Positions 1 to 6,040 of a stretch of 16,041 bases of DNA are shown piece by piece. The translations under genes and the position numbers were made by a program. How positions within the stretch are numbered: the stretch's first letter is position 1; every line of letters begins with the position of its first letter. The notes beneath the pieces are model-generated. The model was not told where the DNA came from and did no database searches. It saw only the letters and a list, made by a program, of their open reading frames with translations. Source of the DNA: Methanobrevibacter sp. (GTDB lineage: Archaea; Methanobacteriota; Methanobacteria; Methanobacteriales; Methanobacteriaceae); assembly GCA_017652345.1 (NCBI GenBank), contig JAGCBE010000384.1, positions 1 through 16,041 on the forward strand, read 5' to 3'.

Positions 1-105
1 CACTCCACTTGACACACCCACTTTACTCCCCACTTGACACATAAAACTGTCAACCACTTTACACTTGACAATCTTGACATATATTGTGTCAGTTTTTCTT
101 GACTT
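1..105. repeat. Left inverted terminal repeat (105 bp)
   Basis: Every base matches the reverse complement of 15927-16031, and identity stops abruptly at 106. Such repeats are the replication origins of protein-primed linear phage genomes, where the terminal protein is joined to the 5' end. The repeat is densely studded with TTGACA hexamers at 9-14, 34-39, 65-70 and 74-79, an inverted copy TGTCAA at 48-53, and TTGACT at 99-104. The left copy lacks the ten outermost bases found on the right, so this end is probably truncated in the assembly. Confidence 0.95.
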
Positions 106-128
106 AATTATTTTATGTATTGTATAAT
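99..128 (+). promoter_or_regulatory. Rightward promoter straddling the left ITR edge
   Basis: The -35 box TTGACT (99-104) is followed by an 18-bp spacer and a perfect TATAAT -10 box (123-128), the best sigma-A-type promoter in the window. The -35 lies inside the inverted repeat, while the -10 lies in unique DNA just outside. It should drive the 57-aa gene at 155 and, by read-through, the rightward block. The right end has the same -35 but no comparable -10 at this spacing. Confidence 0.75.
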
Positions 129-154
129 TATATTAAGTAAAGGAGGTATTATTT

Positions 155-328
155 ATGAAGAGAATTACATTATATAAAGCTATAATGATCCGGAAGATAA
201 GAAATAAACAAGCAGAACAAGTTAAGAAAGGAAGATTTAATTTTGTTGCATCTGTTGAAGAATTAGAAAAATTAACTAAAAAAGAACTAGAGGATTTGTA
301 TAATTTAGTATTAGCAAATTCTATATAA
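155..328 (+). CDS. Small basic hypothetical protein, 57 aa
   Basis: First gene from the left end. ATG at 155 follows AGGAGG (141-146) at an 8-base spacing, and the TATAAT promoter box lies only 27 bases before the start. I do not recognise the family. The N-terminal half is strongly basic (MKRITLYK..., then a KIRNKQAEQVKKGR stretch). The C-terminal half is a predicted helix of alternating acidic and basic residues (EELEKLTKKELEDLYNLV). No membrane segment or cysteine is present. Position next to the terminus and basic composition would fit a small DNA-binding or early regulatory protein, but that is inference. The last base of its stop codon is also the first base of the hairpin at 328-349, so the gene runs straight into the folded RNA element. 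Confidence 0.7.
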   Translation: MKRITLYKAIMIRKIRNKQAEQVKKGRFNFVASVEELEKLTKKELEDLYNLVLANSI

Positions 329-460
329 GCAACTAATTTAATAGTTGCTAGAAGATATGTAAGTATTTTGATTAACCTCTATTCTACTTTTACTTATATA
401 TCTTCTAGGAGCTATTAAGTTCCGAAAAATAATGGGTAGCGACCGAACGCTAGGAGGTTA
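328..460 (+). ncRNA. Highly structured intergenic RNA / 5' leader
   Basis: This is the longest gene-free stretch in the left half and is dominated by secondary structure. Hairpin 1 is AGCAACTA (328-335) with TAGTTGCT (342-349). Hairpin 2 is a 17-bp stem, 349-365 with 391-407, containing one G-U pair and a 25-nt loop. Hairpin 3 pairs 408-412 with 419-423. Hairpin 4 is TAGCG (437-441) with CGCTA (448-452), loop ACCGAA. An alternative fold opens hairpin 1 and extends hairpin 2 down to about 337/418. Loop bases 373-379 (TAACCTC) are perfectly complementary to 454-460 (GAGGTTA), which contain most of the Shine-Dalgarno of the gene at 465. No U-tract follows any stem, so it does not look like a terminator. 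It may be a translational control leader or an independent structural RNA. Confidence 0.55.
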
Positions 461-464
461 TATT

Positions 465-896
465 ATGGAAAATGCATTAGCATTAAATACTTTGCAAAGT
501 AATGCAAAGAAAGGAGGAGTTCTTTGTACACTTAACTTACAAGATGAAAAAGATGTAGATCTATTACTTTCTACTCAAGACAATGAGGATATGGAAAAGA
601 TTAATGATCATGTTGGAGAAATACTAGAAGTTAATGGATTATATGTAAGAGAAAGAGAAGTAGAAGATACAAATGATGATGGAGAAGTAATAAATTATTT
701 CAAACATACAACAATTTTATTTACAACAGATGGAAAGATGTATGTAACTGGAAGCAATGCTTTCTTCATGAGTTTAGATCTAATTTGTACATTCAAAGGA
801 TATCCAACAAAAGAAAGTCCAATTAAGATTAAAATTGTACAAACTGATGCAGAACAAAAAGGACACAAATATTTAAAAGCCGTAATTGTAAAATAA
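465..896 (+). CDS. Putative single-stranded DNA-binding protein, 143 aa
   Basis: I chose ATG 465 because AGGAGG (452-457) sits 7 bases upstream. The longer frame beginning at 432 runs through hairpin 4 and lacks a ribosome site. The protein is acidic, without membrane segments or cysteine clusters. It appears beta-rich, with a conserved-looking C-terminal half: TTDGKMYVTGSNAFFMSL, then GYPTKESPIKIKI and HKYLKAVIV. This layout resembles small OB-fold-like ssDNA-binding proteins encoded by low-GC phages, a role filled by gp5 in phi29. The assignment rests on general resemblance, not on a diagnostic motif. Expression may be controlled by the folded leader, whose loop can pair with its Shine-Dalgarno. 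It is separated from the replication genes, which lie on the other strand. Confidence 0.5.
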   Translation: MENALALNTLQSNAKKGGVLCTLNLQDEKDVDLLLSTQDNEDMEKINDHVGEILEVNGLYVREREVEDTNDDGEVINYFKHTTILFTTDGKMYVTGSNAFFMSLDLICTFKGYPTKESPIKIKIVQTDAEQKGHKYLKAVIVK

Positions 897-909
897 TATA
901 TTTATAATT

Positions 910-947
910 CTCTCTTTCTATGTTATATTGATATTAGAAAGGGAGGA
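910..947 (+). promoter_or_regulatory. RBS-sequestering hairpin before the holin-like gene
   Basis: CTCTCTTTCTA (910-920) pairs with TAGAAAGGGAG (935-945): 11 base pairs including one G-U, with a 14-nt loop. The 3' arm contains GGGAG of the GGGAGGA ribosome site (941-947) for ATG 955. When the stem forms the ribosome site is buried. No U-run follows, so this is not a terminator. A delay or reduction of holin translation would be a natural consequence, which is inference. Confidence 0.6.
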
Positions 948-954
948 TTATAAT

Positions 955-1185
955 ATGGAAGATTTAATTAAAGTATGTGTTGAGAATGGACTAGGTATTG
1001 CATCATTTTTATTTTTAATGTTATTCATTTTCAAATATCAAGAAAAGAATAATGCTTTATTAGGAAAGATAAGTGATACTATGATTCAAATTCAACTAAA
1101 TATGGCTAGTATGCAACAAAATATGGCAGAAATGACAGATAGAATTGAAAAAATAGAATATAAAGTAAATAGAAAAGAGGATTAA
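955..1185 (+). CDS. Holin-like small membrane protein (BhlA/UviB-like), 76 aa
   Basis: ATG 955 follows GGGAGGA at a 7-base spacing. A TTG at 928 in the same frame lies inside the leader hairpin loop and is not credible. The protein begins MEDLIKVCVENGLG, has a single strongly hydrophobic segment at about residues 12-27 (rich in F, L and I), then FKYQEKNN and a long amphipathic helix (MIQIQLNMASMQQNMAEM) ending in a charged tail. A short N-terminal helix, one membrane segment and a coiled-coil C-terminus match the plan of BhlA/UviB holin-like peptides of bacilli and clostridia. It lies three genes upstream of the M23 peptidase, which suggests a lysis cassette. Role by family resemblance only. 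Confidence 0.65.
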   Translation: MEDLIKVCVENGLGIASFLFLMLFIFKYQEKNNALLGKISDTMIQIQLNMASMQQNMAEMTDRIEKIEYKVNRKED

Positions 1186-1186
1186 T

Positions 1187-1399
1187 ATGTTAAAAAATGA
1201 AGATGTAAAATTATTAAATGAGATATTTGAAACAGTTGATGTAAAAGTTATTATGGACGATAAAAAAGAAGAAATTGGAAAACTAGAACAAAAACTTTCA
1301 ATATTAGTAGAACAAATTTCTTTAATGGAAGAATCTCAAGAAAAAATGGCAAAACTTCAAGATAAGATAGTAGCACTTGATAAAGCTGAAGAAAAATAG
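1187..1399 (+). CDS. Small coiled-coil hypothetical protein, 70 aa
   Basis: It starts one base after the previous stop, with an AGAGGA ribosome site inside the end of the holin-like gene, so the two are probably co-translated. Almost the whole protein is predicted helix rich in E, K, L and I. From about residue 27 to the end it has heptad-like spacing (EEIGKLEQKLSILVEQISLM, then EKMAKLQDKIVALDKAEEK). No membrane segment or cysteine is present. I do not recognise a family. The position between the holin-like gene and the peptidase is compatible with a holin accessory or a small virion protein, and the sequence does not decide between them. Confidence 0.65.
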   Translation: MLKNEDVKLLNEIFETVDVKVIMDDKKEEIGKLEQKLSILVEQISLMEESQEKMAKLQDKIVALDKAEEK

Positions 1400-1409
1400 A
1401 GGTATATTT

Positions 1410-1724
1410 ATGGATAGCAAATTTGAAATAACTGGACAAATGTATAATGATGGAGAATTATTTGGAAGTTTAGATTTAAAAGATGAGGTTATGTATATTA
1501 ATCTTCCAGAATGGATTGAAGAAAGAAATATATATAAAGTAGATACAAAAGAACAATTTGCAACCATAAAACCAAAAAAATTTGGAGGATTAACATATCG
1601 AGTAATTGATTATATTGATGATTTTGCAGAGATTAGTACTAGAGATTATGGAGAATGTCTAGTTAAAATTACAGAAGCAACAAAACTAACAAACTATCCT
1701 ATATATGAAAGGGGTAGTTATTAA
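1410..1724 (+). CDS. Hypothetical protein, 104 aa
   Basis: ATG 1410 is preceded by AGAGG (1398-1402). An ATG at 1377 in the same frame would overlap the previous gene by 23 bases and has no ribosome site. The protein is soluble-looking and beta-rich: it starts MDSKFEITGQMYNDGELFGS, has an IKPKKFGGLTYRVIDYIDDF stretch, and ends NYPIYERGSY. No cysteine cluster or membrane segment is visible, and there is one Cys. I do not recognise a family. The stop overlaps the peptidase start as TAATG, so the two are translationally coupled, suggesting a shared role in lysis or a tail-associated complex. Confidence 0.65.
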   Translation: MDSKFEITGQMYNDGELFGSLDLKDEVMYINLPEWIEERNIYKVDTKEQFATIKPKKFGGLTYRVIDYIDDFAEISTRDYGECLVKITEATKLTNYPIYERGSY

Positions 1725-2359
1725 TGCAACAATATCAAAGATTATATGATAGTAATGGATATGAAGTAATGTTATTTCCAATGGAATATATGAACATATC
1801 TCAAGGAGAGTATGGAAGTGTATCACATTATCTTGCTATGGACTTTTTAGGTTGGGACGCAAATGGAAGAGTTTATCAATGTCCTTATTATGCTCCTTGT
1901 AGTTGTCGTTGTGTTGCTCATTTTGGAAGTAGTAATGCGACATGGCAAAGTACAAATATGGTACATTGTGCAGATGGAGTTATTCGTTATGTTACATTTG
2001 CATTCGAACATGATAATAATCCTCCAGCTGTTGGAACAGTAAAAAGCCAAGGAGATTTAATAGGACATACTGGAACAGCAGGATTTGTAACTGGAGATCA
2101 TATGCATTTTAATACAGCAAATGGAACTTATGATGGCTATGAGCATATACCAGGTAGTACTCAATGGTATGAATTAAAAAATTCTAATCATATATATGAT
2201 ATATGTTATGTAAATGATACAACAATAATTGATGGAAATAATTATAATTGGTTAATATTTCAAGGAGGATCTCCGACACCTCCAACACCAGTTGAAGAAG
2301 ATAGGAAATTTCCATGGGCAATATATGCTAGACTTTATAGAAATAAAAGAAATTCTTGA
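1724..2359 (+). CDS. M23-family peptidoglycan endopeptidase (endolysin or tail lysin), 211 aa
   Basis: All zinc-peptidase landmarks are present. H35 and D40 form the HxxxxD motif (SHYLAMD), H96 follows in FAFEHD, and the HxH motif is at 126-128 (GDHMHF), preceded by GDLIGHTGTAG, which is typical of M23 (LytM/lysostaphin-like) domains. These enzymes cut peptide bridges in the cell wall using one zinc ion. After the domain comes a Pro-rich linker (GSPTPPTPVEEDRK) and a short basic, aromatic tail (FPWAIYARLYRNKRNS) that may bind membrane or wall. No signal peptide is seen. In phi29 the M23-like domain belongs to tail-tip protein gp13. Here the gene is close to a holin-like gene and apart from the tail genes, so endolysin is at least as likely. 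Its stop lies in the loop of the downstream terminator. Confidence 0.85.
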   Translation: MQQYQRLYDSNGYEVMLFPMEYMNISQGEYGSVSHYLAMDFLGWDANGRVYQCPYYAPCSCRCVAHFGSSNATWQSTNMVHCADGVIRYVTFAFEHDNNPPAVGTVKSQGDLIGHTGTAGFVTGDHMHFNTANGTYDGYEHIPGSTQWYELKNSNHIYDICYVNDTTIIDGNNYNWLIFQGGSPTPPTPVEEDRKFPWAIYARLYRNKRNS

Positions 2360-2374
2360 CGAATTTCTTTTTTT
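2345..2374 (+). terminator. Rho-independent terminator after the M23 peptidase
   Basis: AAAAGAAATTC (2345-2355), loop TTGAC, GAATTTCTTTT (2361-2371), followed by three more T residues. The peptidase stop codon TGA is within the loop. The A-rich flank and T-run make it symmetrical. It separates the putative lysis genes from the virion genes. Confidence 0.75.
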
Positions 2375-2384
2375 ATGCTATTTA
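2356..2384 (+). promoter_or_regulatory. Candidate late promoter overlapping the terminator
   Basis: TTGACG (2356-2361, five of six consensus bases) is followed by a 17-bp spacer and TATTTA (2379-2384), preceded by TG one base away (2376-2377), an extended -10 arrangement. The -35 box is the terminator loop itself. It would restart transcription for scaffold and capsid. The -10 hexamer is imperfect, so confidence is moderate. Confidence 0.45.
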
Positions 2385-2408
2385 TTAGGTAGAAAGGAGT
2401 AGGATAAT

Positions 2409-2693
2409 ATGGCAAAACTAACCAAAGAGGAATTGTCAAAAAGAATTAATGACTTAGAAATTGATGATGATTTAAAAATTTCTTTAATGGAAGATATTGC
2501 TGATTCTTTTACGGACGAAAGTGAAGAAGTAGGAAAATTAAAAGAAGATATTACTCGAATTGAAGCTGATTATAATGCTTTAAAAGAGAAATATAAATCT
2601 CGTTTTTATGAAAGCGAAGAAAAAGAAAATCCAGTAGAAGATGAGCAAGAAGAAGTTGAAGAAGAAAAAGTAATTGATATAAAAGAAATATAA
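2409..2693 (+). CDS. Putative head scaffolding protein, 94 aa
   Basis: ATG 2409 follows AGAAAGGAG. The protein is almost entirely helical and strongly charged: MAKLTKEELSKRINDLEI, then a coiled coil around residues 38-62 (EVGKLKEDITRIEADYNALK), then a very acidic C-terminal third (EEKENPVEDEQEEVEEEK). It lies 14 bases upstream of the capsid gene. Length (phi29 gp7 is 98 aa), coiled coil, acidity and position immediately before the capsid gene all fit a phi29-type scaffold that assembles the prohead and then leaves. There is no obvious residue-level similarity to gp7, so the call rests on context and composition. Confidence 0.7.
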   Translation: MAKLTKEELSKRINDLEIDDDLKISLMEDIADSFTDESEEVGKLKEDITRIEADYNALKEKYKSRFYESEEKENPVEDEQEEVEEEKVIDIKEI

Positions 2694-2707
2694 AGGAGTG
2701 TGATAAT

Positions 2708-4429
2708 ATGCCAATTACTGATAAGTTAAAAGTAAGAAATGATAGTGAATTGCTTTCTTATATGATTAATATTTCTCCAGAATTAAGAGAAGATATTAAT
2801 TTACCAGTACAAGGACAATCACTTGTACCAATAGGAAAGTTAATTGTATCAAATGAAAGATACAAAAATGCATTTATAAATGCAATCAATGTTATCGGAC
2901 TTACATTAATTCATAGAAATTATTGGGAAGATCCATGGGAGAATTTCACTAATAATGGAGTTATGTATTTCGGTGATAGTTTTAGAGAAATGGCTGTTGA
3001 TATTGCAGATGTATTTGATTATAATACTTATGCAACAGATGTGGATCATTTCTTAGAAAATGTTGTTCCAGATGTATATGAATATGTACATAGATTAAAT
3101 TATCAAAAATTCTATAAGACAACAACTTCAGATGCTCAAATGGCTATGGCTTTTGCAACTGAAGGAGGTTTATTAACTTTAGTTGATGAAATTGTTTCTT
3201 CTTTATGGGAAGGATATAAATATGATAAATATATTGTTAATAAATATATGTTATGTCGTAGAATTGTTGATGGTACTGTTACATCTGTACAAATTCCAAA
3301 CTATGATAGTTTAACTGCTCGTCAAAGAGTAAGTTTCTTAAAATCTGTTTCTAACAAATTAATCTTTAGAAATCCAAATTATAATCCAATGGGAATGAGA
3401 ATTGCTACTCCATTCGAAAAACAAATAGCAATCTTAAATACTGATTTTGAAGCTGATATGTCAACGGAAGTACTTGCTACTTCATTCTTTAGAAATGATG
3501 CAGAGATGAAAACTCGTCTTGCATTAATTGATGGATATGGAAATCATGATGTAGTAAGACTTACGGAAGTATTAGGAGATCAATTTATTCCATTTACAAG
3601 TGATGAATTAGCAGCACTTGCAAATGTACCAGTATCTATTATTGATGATGAGTTCTTCCAAAACAAAACTTATGCACTTGATAATGTTGCTGAAACTGAA
3701 CTTGAAAATGTTATGAGTGCAAACACTGCTGGAATTAAGAGAACATCATTCTATAATCCAGAAACTTTAAAGAATAATCACTGGTTACATTATTGGGGAG
3801 TAAAAGCAACTTCTCCAATGAAACAAGCAGTTGTATTTACAAAAGATGCAGTAGGAGTAACTACTATTGCAGTATCTCCAGAATCTGCAAGTTTAATTGC
3901 TGGATCTGAATTAAAACTTGCAAGTGTAGTAACTACAACTGGATTTGCAAATAAAGCTGTTTTATGGAGTGTTGATTCAACTAGTGCTGGACTTGGAGTA
4001 ACGATAGATCAATCTGGTTTATTAAAAGTTCCATCAACAGTAACTGCAGATACTGAAATTACTGTAACTGCAACTTCTATTGCTGATTCAAGTAAAACTG
4101 CAACTGCAACAATAACTGTTGCATCATCTACAATACCATCAATAACTAGTGTAACAGTAACAGCAGCTGGATCTGCAACAACTATTGCTGCAAGTTCTAC
4201 TCTACAAATGAGTGCATCTGTTGTAAAAGTTGGAAATCCATCAACTGATGTTACATGGAGTGTTGATACAGCTTCTGCAACTGATGGATTTACTATTTCA
4301 TCAACTGGATTACTTACTGCTCCAGAAAGTCCAACTGTTGCTAAAGTAACTGTAACTGCTACTTCAATATTTGATACCTCAAAGAAAGGTACAAAAGAAT
4401 TAACAGTTGGCAATGCTAGAAATAAATAA
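2708..4429 (+). CDS. Major capsid protein with two C-terminal BIG2 domains, 573 aa
   Basis: Forms the prohead shell. ATG 2708 follows AGGAG. Residues 1 to about 370 are the phi29 gp8-type HK97-fold region; recognisable stretches include VIGLTLIHRNYW, TEGGLLTLVDEIVSSLW, DADMSTEVLA-like DFEADMSTEVLATSFF, and NNHWLHYWGVKATSPMKQAV just before the Ig part. Two tandem BIG2 (bacterial Ig-like) domains follow, about 385-471 and 479-568. Each has a V-x-x-A/G-x-x-L-x-x-S/A-V-V start, a W-S-V-D core, an S-G-L-L strand and a VTVTATS strand. phi29 gp8 has one BIG2 domain and 448 residues, so the extra length here is mostly the second Ig copy. Codons in the Ig region are Thr, Ser, Ala and Val rich. A terminator follows directly. 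Confidence 0.9.
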   Translation: MPITDKLKVRNDSELLSYMINISPELREDINLPVQGQSLVPIGKLIVSNERYKNAFINAINVIGLTLIHRNYWEDPWENFTNNGVMYFGDSFREMAVDIADVFDYNTYATDVDHFLENVVPDVYEYVHRLNYQKFYKTTTSDAQMAMAFATEGGLLTLVDEIVSSLWEGYKYDKYIVNKYMLCRRIVDGTVTSVQIPNYDSLTARQRVSFLKSVSNKLIFRNPNYNPMGMRIATPFEKQIAILNTDFEADMSTEVLATSFFRNDAEMKTRLALIDGYGNHDVVRLTEVLGDQFIPFTSDELAALANVPVSIIDDEFFQNKTYALDNVAETELENVMSANTAGIKRTSFYNPETLKNNHWLHYWGVKATSPMKQAVVFTKDAVGVTTIAVSPESASLIAGSELKLASVVTTTGFANKAVLWSVDSTSAGLGVTIDQSGLLKVPSTVTADTEITVTATSIADSSKTATATITVASSTIPSITSVTVTAAGSATTIAASSTLQMSASVVKVGNPSTDVTWSVDTASATDGFTISSTGLLTAPESPTVAKVTVTATSIFDTSKKGTKELTVGNARNK

Positions 4430-4436
4430 TTCCTAT

Positions 4437-4465
4437 AAGGGAGGGAAATAAATTCCCTCTCTTTT
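4437..4465 (+). terminator. Terminator between capsid and portal genes
   Basis: AAGGGAGGGAA (4437-4447), loop ATAAA, TTCCCTCTCTT (4453-4463) with one G-U pair, followed by further T residues. The run of T is short, so termination may be partial, which would make capsid the most abundant late product while letting collar transcripts through. Confidence 0.65.
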
Positions 4466-4490
4466 AATATTTTATAGAAAGGAGAAAATT

Positions 4491-5372
4491 ATGAGAAAAA
4501 ATTTAGTTCTTTCGCAACTTACTAATCAAAAAACAAAATGGGCTGTACTTGATGATATGATAGAACTTGCTGAAAATGTTTATCAATTTAAAAATGTTCC
4601 ATCATATATTGATGTTGGTTATGTCAATCAAGTACTTCTTTTTAATGGATCAATAGCATGGTTTTATGATGAAATACTTGATTCTGTAATTGCACTTCCT
4701 TATGATGTTATGAATGGATATGATATTTATGGACGACCTAATGCAATTATGGCTCGAGCAAAAAATGGAAGATATCATAAAAAGTTAGAAAAAGGCGAAT
4801 TTATTATAATGTATGATAATACTAGAAGAGTTAGTATGATGCCAAAAATTATGCAAAGAGCAGATAGAATATCTCTTTCTATTAGAACAGAAGATATTAA
4901 TATTGTTCAACAGCGAACTCCTAGAATTTGGAGAACATCAAGAGATCAAGAAGTAACTGTAAGAGATTTACTTAACCAAGTTGATGGAATGGTTGAAAAT
5001 GTAGTTGCATATGATAATATAGATCTTGATGATTTAACAAGTGTTGTTGCTCCAGCTCCTTATATAGTTGATAAACTTGATTTACATTTAGAAAAAGAAT
5101 GGGCTAGTTTTTATAGATTAATTGGAATTACATCTATTGTTGAAGAGAAAAAAGAAAGATTAATTACAGATGAAGTATCTATGGGACAAGGTGGAACAGT
5201 TGCAAGTAGATATAACCGATTCGAGCCAAGACAAAGAGCAGTAGATGAAATTAATAAAAAATGGGGACTTAATATTGAAATAGAGTATTATGATGGAGTT
5301 CCAACTAGTATAAAAGAAAAGGAGGTTGATAATAATGTTCTTTCTATATCCGAAGATGTTTATACCAACTGA
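4491..5372 (+). CDS. Portal / upper collar (head-tail connector) protein, 293 aa
   Basis: Forms the dodecameric ring at the head vertex through which DNA is packaged. ATG 4491 follows GAAAGGAG. The best signature is residues about 190-230: APYIVDKLDLHLEKEWASFY then GITSIVEEKKERLITDEVS, matching the phi29 gp10 pattern APYVVDKL...W...LGI...LEKKERMVTDEVS. Also GLNIEIEYYDG near the C-terminus corresponds to gp10 GLNVKVKFRYD. Length is close to gp10 (309 aa). The N-terminal region (KTKWAVLDDMIELAENVYQF, then FNGSIAWFYDE) fits the connector wing. Its 3' end overlaps the lower-collar gene by 38 bases and carries that gene's AGGAGG site. Confidence 0.9.
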   Translation: MRKNLVLSQLTNQKTKWAVLDDMIELAENVYQFKNVPSYIDVGYVNQVLLFNGSIAWFYDEILDSVIALPYDVMNGYDIYGRPNAIMARAKNGRYHKKLEKGEFIIMYDNTRRVSMMPKIMQRADRISLSIRTEDINIVQQRTPRIWRTSRDQEVTVRDLLNQVDGMVENVVAYDNIDLDDLTSVVAPAPYIVDKLDLHLEKEWASFYRLIGITSIVEEKKERLITDEVSMGQGGTVASRYNRFEPRQRAVDEINKKWGLNIEIEYYDGVPTSIKEKEVDNNVLSISEDVYTN

Positions 5373-6024
5373 TTATGATATTCCTCCTACTTTATATGAT
5401 ATAATGAATGCTATTGTAAATTTTAATAGAGAAGAAAAAGTAAAAATTAAGGATTTACCGAGTTATGCTAGAAGTGAAATTTTTGATTTTGATTATCCTC
5501 TTACTGACAATATCTCAAAAGAGGAATTTGAAACATTAATACTTAAAAAATTCATGATGAGGCGAATTGGTTATGAAACAGTAACAGCATTTAAAATTGC
5601 ACTTGATACAAAACTAAATGAAATTATGCCAATGTATAATAAAATGTTTGATATGTTAGATGGTTGGGATTTATTTAATAATGGAGAAAATATAACAAGA
5701 ACAGTTACTGATTCAAGAGCAACAAATTCAAATAATTCATCATCTGGTACTTCAACATCTGATAGGAGATTTTCGGAACTTCCTCAAAATCAACTTGCAG
5801 ATGTTAGAAATGGAACATATGTAACAGATTATAATTATGATACTTCAACTGATAATATAATGGGATCTAATCAAGTTCTTGATTCTGGAAACTTATCCGA
5901 AACTATATCAAGAAGTCCAGCTGATAAAATAAGAATTTATAAAGAATTTATAGAAAATAAAGAATCAATTTATTCAATGATATTTAAAGATTTGGATAAA
6001 TTATTCTATGGATTAGTTTTATAA
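5335..6024 (+). CDS. Lower collar / tail tube protein, 229 aa
   Basis: ATG 5335 follows AAGGAGG (5319-5325) with 9 bases between; a TTG at 5326 in frame directly abuts the ribosome site and is unlikely. It follows the portal as gp11 does in phi29 and should form the tube between portal and tail knob. Features: early DYDIPPTLYDIMNAIVNF, then KDLPSYARSEIFDFDYPL, FMMRRIGYETVTAFKIALD, and MYNKMFDMLDGWDLF. A Ser/Thr/Asn-rich flexible stretch follows (about residues 126-178), and the C-terminus is helical. Length is below the 293 residues of gp11. Similarity is of the family type, strengthened by gene order. Confidence 0.85.
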   Translation: MFFLYPKMFIPTDYDIPPTLYDIMNAIVNFNREEKVKIKDLPSYARSEIFDFDYPLTDNISKEEFETLILKKFMMRRIGYETVTAFKIALDTKLNEIMPMYNKMFDMLDGWDLFNNGENITRTVTDSRATNSNNSSSGTSTSDRRFSELPQNQLADVRNGTYVTDYNYDTSTDNIMGSNQVLDSGNLSETISRSPADKIRIYKEFIENKESIYSMIFKDLDKLFYGLVL

Positions 6025-6040
6025 TGAAAGGAGTGATTTT

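Noticed and set aside
328..460. Confident identification as a phi29-type packaging RNA
   Set aside because: The long stem and an AUUAACC loop are suggestive, but the three-way junction and matching second loop are not seen, and strand and transcription context differ from phi29. Kept only as an alternative.
432..464. An upstream in-frame ATG extending the putative SSB by 11 residues
   Set aside because: It would run through hairpin 4 and the SD of ATG 465, and no SD precedes it.
1251..1567. Two overlapping minus-strand frames rich in F, L and I
   Set aside because: They are reverse readings of the Lys/Glu-rich coiled-coil genes, which give artificial hydrophobic peptides; no start signal.
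4009..4413. A 134-aa minus-strand frame inside the capsid gene
   Set aside because: It mirrors the Thr/Ser/Val/Ala-rich BIG2 repeats on the other strand, has no ribosome site and no neighbouring minus-strand gene.
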